Assembly: GCA_030549775.1 (NCBI GenBank)
Contig: CM060174.1
Coordinates: 48,402,707 to 48,466,706 of the forward strand
Direction: 5' to 3'
Source of the DNA: Tamarix chinensis
Taxonomy: Eukaryota; Streptophyta; Magnoliopsida; Caryophyllales; Tamaricaceae
DNA: 64,000 bases
The position numbers and the translations under genes are program-made. Below the pieces are notes generated by a model. It was not told the origin of the DNA. It did not search any database and saw only the letters and a program-made list of their open reading frames with translations. Shown here piece after piece: positions 10,508 through 20,612 of the stretch. Positions within the stretch are counted from its first letter, which is position 1. Every line of letters starts with the position of its first letter.

Positions 10508-13500
10508 GTATTCATTTAATTATCATTTCATTGCATGGATTGTGGTAAATCTTTTCCAATTGGTGGTATTTAGTGCATACTTCTATAAGATCCTTGGGTT
10601 CTTATTGATTACCTTTTTCCCCCTTTTATGTTGAGAATAAGAGGCAAGTAATAAAACTACGGTTATGGTTGCGATTGTGGTTGCAGTTGTGGTGTCGCGA
10701 ATGATATTTTATATATCATGGTTGTTGCAGTGTGATTTTTTAATTCTTTTACGCAACAAATATTAGCAAATATCGGCCAATATCGGTAAATATTGGTAAA
10801 ATATCGGCCGATATCTGAAATTTTGCCGATATTGTGGCGATAAATATGTGATTTTTTGAAATGGCTGCATTGTTAGAATTTCGCATCGCGGCTGACCTAA
10901 AAACTGCAAAATTGCGGCCGATATGCAATTACAGTGCCGATATTTCATTGTATGATAAGAGGCTTTGTCATCATCAAATACAACCATCCTCACTCTCATC
11001 CTGGTTCAATCCACAATTTCAATTATTTAAACAAAAGCAGACTTAATCTCAACGATGTACTCCCTCAATTCACAATGTAGGTCACTTCTAGCTTTTATAT
11101 ATTTATTAAGAAATAATAAATTTGGGAAAATAAAATATCTGATATGACTAATTACTCTGACATAAATATACTCTAGGCAACTTCATTGTTAATTAATGAA
11201 GGAAAGTATAGAAGATGTAATAGAAAATATAGCAATTTAATTTATTTGAGTTTCCATCATATGATTTATATTTTGAAACAAGAAAAAGTGACCTATATTG
11301 TGAAACAGAAAGAGTATAAATTTAGGTCTTTGGTTGGTTTGATAATAGGGTACTAAAAACACTGTCACGTGTTGCTTTCTGTAAGTTAATAGTAGGGGTG
11401 TCATTTCATGTGCCCAACACATTTTGGGTATGGAAACATGACTGAAACATCCCACAACATTTCTAAAACATTTGAGAAGATGGGTTAGAAGTTTCAAATT
11501 AGACCCAAAACATTTTGGGAATAGACACAACTAAAATTCCCATGACATTTCAGAAGAAGATGAGCCAAAAAGGAAAAATTAGACATACCTTCACGCACGC
11601 CCTCAACTGCATCCTTGCAGCTATGATAGTCATCTCAACTGTTCTCAGCTTTTCTTTCACCTTTGACCAAAAAGGTCTTGATGGCTCTCAATTTTGCACC
11701 TCATTTTGTTCATGTGGTTATGGGGAAAAAGTACTTTATGTCAAAGGGATCCCTTATTGCCATATATTTTGTGATTGTTATGGAATACTTCACATGCATG
11801 CTATATACTATATGGAACTATTCTGATTTATGAGGGAATCACAGTGTATTGCATATCAACCTCTCATTTACGGATGACATACTGCTTTTTTATCATGGAA
11901 ATGCTAGTTGAATTCAATGCTTACTACAACTAAATGCTCTGTTTGTTCTTAAGATTGCATGTAAGTCCTCAAAAAAGTTTCCTTTTTTTTTTATTGGTGG
12001 ATTAACTGATCAAGCAAAGGGGGAACTTCTGTATATTGCATCATTTCAAGTAGGTAAATTCCCTTTCCGAAAGCTTAGATTGCTAGTCTCCTTTTCAAGA
12101 CTCACATCCAATAAGTAAGAAGGTCTAGAAGATAATATCACCAGCAGAATTCAACACTAGGCCCCAAGGTTGCTTTCATATGCAAGACGATTGCAACTCA
12201 TCAATAGTGTGTTATTTGGTGTCCAAGTGTTTTGGTGCCAAACATTGTACCTGCCCAAATCCCTCTTAAAAAGTGTTATTGCAGTTTCAGGCATGTGTTT
12301 TTGCACAGAAGGGGACAAACCAAGCCGAAAGTCACCTGTAGCTTAGTCCACTTCTTGTTTGCTCAAGGAAAAAGGGTGGTTGGGAATCTTGGATATCGAA
12401 TCTTGGAATATAGCAACACTTAGTAAGCATTTGTGGAAGTTGACGGTGAGAAAGGAAACTCTTTGGCTACAATAGATTCACAACCATTACTTAAAAGGGT
12501 GTGACTTGGGAAGTTATGTAGTGTACAAGCATACATCGTGGACAACCTCAGGTATTTTTAATCTACATCCCTTATTAATCTCTCTGATTGATACGTGTGA
12601 TGCTCCTTATAGCATACGGGTGGTATATGACAAAATTCTCAAGGACATAGTTAAACCATGGTGGAGGATAGTACGGAAGAATCCACAAAAGATTGGTAAC
12701 TAAAGATCTTTTTGTTGAGGCTCCATATAGTACAGGGCACTCATTGTGTTTTTTGTCAGCAAATAGAACTGGTCCAGCATATTTTAATCCAAATTCATCA
12801 TCTAAAGAGGTTTGTGAAGACTTGAGCTTGCATGGGAGGTTTGAGATTTAGCAACTGGCAGCACCTTCTTAATGATACAACTCATACTCATGGGTGAGTG
12901 AAAGCAAAAACAGAAATACTATGAGGATTGCTTGCCACAACAGTGTATGCCATTTGGAAAGCTAGGAATAGTGAAGTGTTTCAACAAAAATCTATACCTA
13001 GAGGATTTTTATCAAAGTCTGTAGCGATTACTTTAAGTAGGAGGTGTCTTCATGAGTAATGTTGGGGGATGTTTAAACATCATGTACATATGGTGGAGAG
13101 ATTTGCTTCGACTACTTGTACATAACCTCTTTTACCAGTGAATATACGTTCTTTTCGTTAATGAATGAATAAATAAAAGGAGTTACAATATATTCAAATA
13201 ATAATAATACTTAGGTAAATTTAAGGATAATAATATTAGGGAGATGTGACATTCTTTTGAAGAGAGTATTTACAACCAAAGAGGATTGTGTAGTTACAGA
13301 GAGACAAATACTTGGTATAAGCTTTTATTTGGTTGAGATCAAGAAGCATAGGAAAAATAAATGATGCCTCTTGTCTCAAGCTTGGATGGAATATAATTTT
13401 AGCTATGATGCTGTATGGGCTCATGTACGACTAAAATTTGTTGGTGGTGGCTTCTTCAATGGGGGTGATAGAAAACATGGTTTTTTTTTTTTTTTTTTTT

Positions 13501-16500
13501 TTTGGTATAAAAGCATTTGCCCCAAACTTACTAAAACATGCCTTGGGTCTAAATGGAGTTTAAGTAAAGTACATCAATTAGATTTTGGACATCCCTTGGA
13601 TGGATGTCAAGCCTCTTTGCTATTGGATATCATATATGTAACTCTATTTACTTGTTTTCCATTTTGTTTCAGTTGAAGGATCTTGGAGGCGGGATTTATT
13701 TGCTCATACTCTTCAAAATAAAATTTATATTGATATTGATCAATCGTCAAGTCATTGATGACTTATTTAAACCAAAACCTCATTTGGATTATTTTTAGTG
13801 AGCTCCTTGACTTGTTAATAGAGATGAGGATGTTGTTCCAGATTTCAGTTGTTGAAATGTATGGAAATTAAAACATGTCCTATGTATTCATTGCTTTTTA
13901 TGGAGAGTGGCTTTGGATTGAGTAGCCGCCAATGATCAATGGGGCAAACCTAGATACACGCACGATATATCTTATGGGACATGTGTAACAACCCTTGAGG
14001 TTGAATGTGTTAGGCCCACTACTGCAAAGCTACTGAAAACGATCAGGGAATGTAAGTAGAATCCGAAGAAATCAACTAGAATTCTGAGAGAATCAGAGAT
14101 TTGGGAAATCTGGAATTTAGTATTAATACTCAAGGCAGTCGGGTGCCCAGGTTTTTGAGGACCTGGCAACCTCCCAAACAATCTACAGAAACTCCCTACC
14201 CTACTTCTCGACTCCCTTCCCATTTTCTACCAGATTCCCAATGACCTTGTCCCCACCCCAAAACAGAAAATGCCTGAAATAAAAAATGGTAATCATGAAA
14301 CAGAAAATGGGAAAAGTGATCCCCCCAACAAACTCATTAACTAACAATTCAATAAACAATGGTCCTTATCCAGCACCCTCCCCCTGCCTTACTTATCCAC
14401 TCTGTTACCTCTCCTCACGTAATTATATTTGATGATTGGCCTATCAGAATAACATATTGTGTGAATGCCCAACTGCTAATGAGGTTTGAGACTCTGCTTC
14501 CTCCTTCACGAGTGACCTACTTCTTCAACTCGTATTTCAAGGATGGCCTGTGGAAAACCTGAGGAAGACAATGGACACTGGGCAACAATCTTTTTGGTCT
14601 ATTACTTTTCCCATTGCATAATGATGGATATGAAATTGGAGATGCAACAGGGTGTTAGGAAGACCCTATGTAGTCCACCTATTTACAAATATCAGGCCAG
14701 GGATGCGCATCTTGCATTGAGTAGCATTGTTCCCATGTGCACAAATAAGTGTTCAGCAATAATTATGTCAAGCTGCCTCCTTCTATGCAACAAGATGATC
14801 AAATTGATTTAGAAGCTTAAAGGCAAGCCATGATAAGATAATGCTGCATAATCCTTCATAATAATCATGTTATTTGGATAAGTGTATTTGTTGTTAAACT
14901 GAGTCTTGCTACTAAAACATAAGCAAAAGTTCATGCACTTTGGATGGTTGGCCAGATGCATGGCATGTACATCTTAGCTTGAGTCAGGCTGCTATTTTGA
15001 ACTTGTTTGAATTTTGTTTGGAGGCTAAAAATCCATGCTTGCCAAGGAAGATGTTTTTGATCAATTCCATGTTTAAATGAAGGAATATGTGTTGATAAAC
15101 TAGCTTATATGACTACTTACTTTCTACATGGTGAACATGTACTCCTTACACGCCCCCAGAGGAGATGAGTTGTACTTCAAGTCAAAATGCTTTAGGCATC
15201 AGATTCCCATGATCAAACACTACATAAGTGGGTTTTGCCCTCCCTTTTATGCTCAAGTTTTTGTTCCCTTTGTTTGTGATATAGTTGTTTCCCTGCTTTC
15301 TTGTCTTTGTGTCCTGTTTCCATGCAACCTATGTGGTGGCTTTAGCATCAAACAGCTGCAACAATTTAAGTGGTGGAAAGGGCCCCGGCAAAAAATTTCC
15401 CACCTAACTGTCTTTCTTAGCTGATTTCTCTCTTCCCCCCCCCCCACCTTTTTGTTCATCTCTTCCCACGGTTCCTGCTCTTCCTCTATACGAAACGGGC
15501 TTAGGAAAGTGGCCTGTATTGTATTTATTTTTTCTGCAGTTTTCTTTTAAAGTGCGAAAAGGTAAGAGTGCTCCCAAATGAAATAACCAATCAATAATTT
15601 CTCTAACGAGATCGAAAAACTTAATTATTTGTTGCACACTAACTTGATTAACAGTAAAGAGATGTTCTAAGGAGGGACTCTGGTGACTGCTTGTGTTGAT
15701 TGCTGTGGCTGATAAGTAATTTTTTCCTAGCATTTTCTAAGGTTCCCTTTCCCTATTAACTTAAGAATTGTCTTTTCTTGTTTTCTAATCTCAGTCTCTG
15801 CATTTCTGTCTCGGCATTCCTGTCCCATCGCTACCTAGCTAGTATTCTCATGAACAGCAAGGCTGCATTGCAGTTGGAATCAGTGATGTTGCAATACAAA
15901 ATCCTTTTTGGGAGTACTTAATAATTATTTTACTAATACCAAAATGTATCGTGATGTGTATACAAGCTTTGCAGCTGTAGTAGAGTCTATATTGGCAGCC
16001 TTTCTAACCCCTCCAATACTCTTGTATGCTTCCTACCGTAAGAACTTTTATGTAGACAAATGAAACTATCCTACACTGCTTCCTTATTCAGAACTCTAGG
16101 TATGTTAGTTTTAGAGTGGAAAACGGTATTGTCTCTACTCAAACCATAATCTGTACACAACACCTGCTATGCTGCTGCTACTCTTAGCGTTCCTCCCAGT
16201 CCTCGCTGCCTTTAGTCATCCAAATAAGCTAATGAGTCCAGCTTCTGGGAAAAAAATCAATTCAACCAGTTGAAAAGCAATCGCCTGCAAGTTCTAGCCA
16301 TCAAACTGTCTGCGATAAGATGATCTTGCATTTAAATATTAACAGCATATATACCACAGTTTTCATATATTGCAGCTCCCCATTTATATAGCTTCTCCTT
16401 GGTAACCTCTATTTGGTTCAATAGATTCATATACTGCCTTGATTGTACGATCCCCAACATTTCAGTTCTGAGGCCCATTACCTTCTTAAAACACAAGGAA

Positions 16501-19500
16501 CGAAGGCCTTGGTAACATAATCTTCAATGTTGACTCTTTTTAGGTGTACCCCATGAACCCTTTGTTTCCAAAGGCTTTCCTTGTGTCTCACCAAATGCCA
16601 TAGATACATACCTACTGCATTTTTCCATTTGAGTGTATATCAAATCCCTAAACCTCCTTCAGCCTTAGATAAGCATATTTTCTGCCAAGCAACTAGAGCT
16701 CTGTTGCTTTTCCCATTCATAACAACCCACCAGAAATTTTTGTATATGGTATCTACGTAGTGTAGCGTATGTTGAAGAAGAATAAATTATTTGATCCCAC
16801 AATCCATAAATGCCTCTCATTTGAATCTTCCTGCATAGCTAAGTGTCATCTAGTCCAGCATCTCATTCGAGCAAGCAGTTCATCTACTAATGGTTGATAC
16901 TACTAAATACCCACTCTTGTTGTGTTCAGGGGAACACCTAAATATCAAAACCAGGTGTCATCTACACAATTCATCGTATCCAAAATCCTTTCCACTTGGA
17001 AAATACCCCACAAAAATAAACATTACTTTTGGTTGTATTAGTCGTTAGAATCAATATTTCAGTGAAAACTCCTTGAGCTTCTATTGCAAAAATCTAGCTG
17101 AATTGACACATCCTCTGCAGAAAATCAAGTGATTATCTGCAAAACATTGGCCAATTATCTATAGTTCTTTGCGTCTAAAGTGAACTCGGAAACAGCTATC
17201 ATGCTATAGTTATTGCAGACTTCTGTGGATGTTCTCCATGGGATAATAGATCACCTTGTCTAAGTCCTCTCTTACTATGGAATGGTTCTGTTAGTACCCT
17301 ATCCTGAGAGATAGTCCAACAGATGTAGCACATGCCATTACTAGCTGTACAAAGTGACTTGGGGAAAGTCATCAGCCGATGATAGTTGTTTGAGGAAAGC
17401 TCACTCCGTACTATCATAGGCTTTCTGAATATTTATTTTGATTTGTGAGCCTCATTCTTGGCCCAAATTCTTCCCTTCACAGTGCTTGACTAGTTCATAA
17501 GCCATCAAGATATTATCATTCAAATGCCAGACCTTGACAAAAGTAGCTTGTGATTGATCCACTAACTCGTGTTTATTAGTAATAACCTTTGAGAATATCT
17601 TATAAAGGATACTACAGCGGGCAATAGTGGTCTTGCTTGGATTGGGGACTTCAGTATTAAGTGACTGCAGTATTTAGTTGTCTCGAGAGTATGCATGTCC
17701 TACAAAACTCCTTTACTGCTTTCATGATGTCTCCTATTATATCTCATAATTTTTTAAAGAAATATGGGTTGAAACCATTAGGGTCTGGGCTTTTGAGGTC
17801 CCTCATTTAAAAACAGCTTTCTGGACTTCTTTATCTTCCATTTGCGAAGGCTTGACAATCTCCTGTGGGAACATAAAGAACCGTCTAAATATTGCAGCTG
17901 AGGTGCATTTGTGCCCAACAAAGATATTAAAATATCCTGAACTCCTGCTTTACTGTATTCTCCCCTAGTTCTGTTCTTATTTCATCCACTTATCTATGTA
18001 ATCTATTATATACGCCTGCCTCTCTTTTTCGTTTGCAACGAAATAATGTGTAACGATCTTCCAGTGTAATTTAGTCAATACGTGAATTGTGCTGGTAGAA
18101 GGTTGACTCTTCTCTGACCCTTCGGTGCCATTCTTCAGCTGCTAGTTCTTCCTTCTTGATCTGAACTTTGCGTCAGAGAAAAAGTGAAGATAGAGGTGCT
18201 GATAATGGTTTATGTTGGCCTAGCCTTTTGACCATTTAGAAATGAAATGCCATTGCTGCATTCATTTCAGGATATCGTGTCGAACAGAAATACGAGTACA
18301 CTTTTTTGTTATGCAGGATAATTAATTTTATTCACTATGAATACAATTTTTTGTTAACAGACATGACAGGTTTGGCGGGCTTGAATCTGTGGATAAGCAC
18401 TTTCTATCGATCTGCAAAATTCCATGTAATTGTTGTACTATCTATTATTGATGTATTGGCGATCCCAACATTGACAAAGGCCTAATAGTAGAAACAAAGA
18501 AATGACAAGCATCTCTCCAGTTAAGATGGGTATGTTGATATATCTAAGCATGGATTTTTTCATGAATCAGGTTAGTACATGGACAGACATGCACAAGCTC
18601 CGAGTTCTAATGAGGCCTTTGATATAGCCAATGTTCTTATCTTTGAGCTCGCATAATTGATATTCTTGTGTTGGTGTTTGGACAGGCAGATTTTGCATCT
18701 CTTATCCCCATATGGGATCATTTGTGATGTCTGTATATGTGATTATCCCTTTTCTTTTGTTTCTAGCCTCGCAGGTTTTCAGTTATATAGCGACAACTCC
18801 AATCATTTTGCTCATGTATTTGGTTGGATTGGTCAGCCAACGTTTAAATGTTTTGCCCTGCTTTCATTCCTTATAATCATACCTTGCTGGATTGTAATTT
18901 TGACCCAACTTATTTTGCCCTTGAATTTGGCTGGATGAGTTGGCCAACGTTTAAATGTTTTTCCCTTCTTCCATGCCTTATAATCATACCTTGCTGGATT
19001 GTAATTTTGTAGGTTATTGAACACAAGCCATATGATCATAAAGCGGACGTTTTCAGTTTTGGCATTGTGCTCTGGGAGCTTCTCACCAGAGAAGTAGGCG
19101 TTGTGCACTCTTTCATTTTAAATATATCACAAACTATGTTCTCATTTTTGTACTCTGTTGTCTGCTGTGGCAGCTTCCATATTCATACTTGACCCCCTTA
19201 CAAGCAGCCGTTGGGGTTGTGCAAAAGGTACTCATTTTCATTTTAAATTCACAATTTCGCGTAAGTACTGTGTTTTAAACATTCTCATTTAAGTGTCGTG
19301 TTACAATTTTTTGTTTCATTTTAATGTTTAATTGCTAAAATGATGATTTTTTTAATGATGAATATTTTTCTAATATTTATTTTAAAGAACTGAATATTTG
19401 AACATTTTTTGAATATTTTAATGTTGTTTCTTTTAAAATAAATCTATAAAATGAATATATATATATATGGAAAATATTCTTTCCACCCTCTGTTCAACTG

Positions 19501-19985
19501 GAAAAGCATATTTGATATTATATTTTTTATTATTTTTGTTATATAAAACTACTATTTTAATAAGATGGTATAAAAGCAAAATGAAAATCAACACGTATGA
19601 TTGTTTTTTCGTTCATTCTACTTTATAATGTCAATATTAAGTTGAACTGCCATTGATTTTTTTTTTTTTTTAATCTTGTTTGCTGATTAGGGTTTAAGGC
19701 CTGAAATCCCAAAGCATGCTCATCCGGAGCTCGCAATCTTGCTACAGAAATGCTGGCATCAAGATCCTTCTCTCAGACCCAACTTCTCAGAGATCGTAGA
19801 AATTCTTGAACAAATAGCTAACTCGGTATTTCATCCACCAAATTTAACTCGATCCGAATGACTATTGAATTTAGTATGGAAGGAGTCTGATAAGTTGCTT
19901 GCGACAGATTGCCAATGACGAAGAAAACGGGAGCAATGACGAATCATCTGCTGGTTTTTTCTCGGTACACAAGTGGTCGCGCTAG
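10412..19985 (+). CDS. STY/RAF-like dual-specificity protein kinase, 3' half of gene (five exons)
   Basis: Five exons (10412-10507, 19013-19093, 19174-19227, 19691-19825, 19908-19985) join in phase 0 with GT-AG introns and encode the last 147 residues of a plant MAPKKK-RAF-like kinase close to the STY8/STY17/STY46 group. Visible: [11 protein letters not shown] (Mg-binding DFG), the activation segment with [32 protein letters not shown] (subdomain IX Asp), [19 protein letters not shown], and [15 protein letters not shown] (subdomain XI Arg), then an acidic tail ending [14 protein letters not shown]. In Arabidopsis, STY kinases are cytosolic and phosphorylate transit peptides of chloroplast preproteins; shared substrates here are inferred by homology. 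The N-terminal ACT domain, P-loop and catalytic loop exons lie left of the window. No disabling change is visible. Confidence 0.93.
10640..10960. repeat. Short interspersed ATATCGGC repeats
   Basis: Intron stretch with reiterated, variably spaced motifs: GTTGC/GTTGTGG runs at 10660-10700, and ATATCGGCC, ATATCGGT, GGCCGATAT and GCCGATAT between 10770 and 10950, in both orientations. The resulting inverted repeats suggest a degenerate DNA transposon or MITE, but no clear terminal repeats or target duplication were found. Confidence 0.5.
10961..11719. other. Intron sequence, nothing recognised
   Basis: Non-coding AT-rich sequence between the ATATCGGC block and the LINE remnant. The motif CCNAAACATTTTGGG/CCAACACATTTTGGG and AAACATTT recurs a few times at 11410-11520, a weak local repeat. 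No protein similarity was recognised. Confidence 0.5.
11720..13200 (+). pseudogene. Degenerate LINE (L1-type) reverse transcriptase remnant, sense to the kinase gene
   Basis: Broken plus-strand reading frames match the C-terminal half of plant non-[20 protein letters not shown] near 11850-11895 (the FADD active site, here FTDD), LPFRYLG-type sequence near 12060, [16 protein letters not shown] near 12190-12235, then [19 protein letters not shown] and LSKHLWKL near 12350-12440 and IHNHYLKG near 12478. Two Trp codons in this last frame read TAG. The 3' part (12700-13050) fits the zf-RVT region weakly, and the end near 13150 (TTCGTTAATGAATGAATAAA) resembles a LINE 3' tail. It lies in the kinase intron and is non-functional. 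Confidence 0.8.
13201..16439. other. Intron sequence with no recognised gene
   Basis: Non-coding stretch. It holds a 21-nt T run near 13482 and a C run at 15435-15447. Short open frames here (for example 15128-15424) show no recognisable domain. No transposon ends were identified. Confidence 0.5.
16440..18250 (-). pseudogene. Degenerate LINE (L1-type) reverse transcriptase remnant, antisense to the kinase gene
   Basis: Minus-strand fragments in the correct LINE order from right to left: [19 protein letters not shown] (near 18130), [17 protein letters not shown] (near 17790), DQSQATFVK and [14 protein letters not shown] (near 17480-17560), GLRQGDLLS (near 17260), CFADNHLIF (near 17140; FADD with the second Asp changed to Asn), and [20 protein letters not shown] and [10 protein letters not shown] (16640-16745). 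Many frame breaks, so it is dead. It has the same domain family as the remnant at 11720-13200 but the opposite orientation, so the two are separate insertions. Confidence 0.82.
18251..18817. other. Intron sequence, nothing recognised
   Basis: Non-coding sequence between the antisense LINE remnant and the tandem duplication. No domains or element ends were recognised. Confidence 0.5.
18818..19009 (+). repeat. 107-bp tandem duplication at the 3' end of the kinase intron
   Basis: Two copies offset by exactly 107 bp (18818-18902 and 18925-19009). They share ATTTGG-TGGAT, CCAACGTTTAAATGTTTT, CTTATAATCATACCTTGC and GGATTGTAATTTTG, with a few substitutions. The second copy runs into the acceptor (TAG at 19010-19012). 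The first continues TGACCC and has lost the AG, so only the downstream copy can serve as the splice site. The duplication doubles the branch-point/polypyrimidine region. Confidence 0.9.
19013..19093 (+). CDS. Kinase exon: [17 protein letters not shown]
   Basis: Twenty-seven codons from [12 protein letters not shown] to LLTRE, bounded by TTTTGTAG and GTAGGC. It contains the invariant Asp of subdomain IX. Confidence 0.93.
19174..19227 (+). CDS. Kinase exon: [18 protein letters not shown]
   Basis: Eighteen codons, phase 0, acceptor GTGGCAG and donor GTACTC. The segment is typical of the STY/RAF C-lobe. Confidence 0.93.
19691..19825 (+). CDS. Kinase exon: subdomain XI
   Basis: Forty-five codons, [15 protein letters not shown] to EQIANS, including [10 protein letters not shown] with the conserved Arg. 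Acceptor CTGATTAG; donor GTATTTC. The preceding intron (19228-19690) is AT-rich and otherwise featureless. Confidence 0.93.
19908..19985 (+). CDS. Kinase terminal exon and stop
   Basis: Twenty-five codons, [19 protein letters not shown] to HKWSR, then TAG at 19983-19985. Acceptor GCGACAG. The acidic, Ser-rich tail is variable among STY kinases, so its exact end is less certain than the catalytic exons. Confidence 0.85.
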   Translation: MANDEENGSNDESSAGFFSVHKWSR

Positions 19986-20210
19986 TATCTGCATATTGCT
20001 TGCCAACAGGACTATAAAACGCGTAGGCTGCATTGTACAGTTTTGTTAAGAGGGCTTAATTCTTTCGTCCTCGTAGTTCGGTTCTTTCCTCATATAGTTA
20101 AGGGAATAAGAAAGGTGTATCCATATGTAGAACTGTTGCTGTGTTTTTATATTTATAGTTCTGATCTTTCATTTTGATTTAATTGATTTTTTTTTCCTGA
20201 GTAAAGATTT
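19986..20210 (+). other. Probable 3' UTR of the kinase gene
   Basis: T-rich sequence after the stop codon. An AATAAG near 20104 could act as a polyadenylation signal. The exact cleavage site cannot be placed. Confidence 0.5.
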
Positions 20211-20216
20211 CCACAA

Positions 20217-20328
20217 GTAACCATTCATTTTTCTTGATTAGTGAAGGAGAATGATCCTTCCAAAGTAAAGTACGAAACATGCCAAAATATAAATTTTCCT
20301 TCACTAATCAAGAAAAATGAATGGTTAC
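20217..20328. repeat. Perfect 32-bp inverted repeat with 48-bp loop
   Basis: 20217-20248 (GTAACCATTC to AGTGAAGGA) is the exact reverse complement of 20297-20328. The arms would form an uninterrupted 32-bp stem with a 48-nt loop. It lies 232 bp after the kinase stop codon, so it could be in the distal 3' UTR or be a small fold-back insertion. No target duplication was recognised. Confidence 0.95.
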
Positions 20329-20612
20329 GGGGATTCTCCGTTCGGAGAGAGAATTCGGGGATCGAGTTCGGGGATTTTTAATGGGGATTTTTTCGGGGAC
20401 GGTTTTGGAGTCCCTATCCCCTAACCCATCCTGAATATATATATATATATAATATTTTTTTATTAAATATAAATTAAAAGTATAATATAAAAATAAGGTT
20501 TGAGGATCGGGGATAGGTTTGGGGATCGGGTTGGATTTTAAGGTCGAGAAATAAATCGGAGATGGAAAATAGATCGGGGATCAGGGTGGAAAATCTCTGA
20601 TAAAATAAATAG
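20329..20612. repeat. GGGGAT-rich interspersed element
   Basis: Two G-rich arms with repeated GGGGAT, TCGGGGA and GATCGGGG (20329-20425 and 20495-20600) flank a TA microsatellite and AT-rich core (20434-20490). One inverted match is present (GGGGAC...GTCCCTATCCCC). This resembles a MITE-like non-coding element, but the ends are uncertain. Confidence 0.55.

Noticed and set aside
15128..15424. 98-aa plus-strand open frame with a hydrophobic stretch
   Set aside because: No recognisable family, inside an intron, no codon or splice support. Treated as chance.
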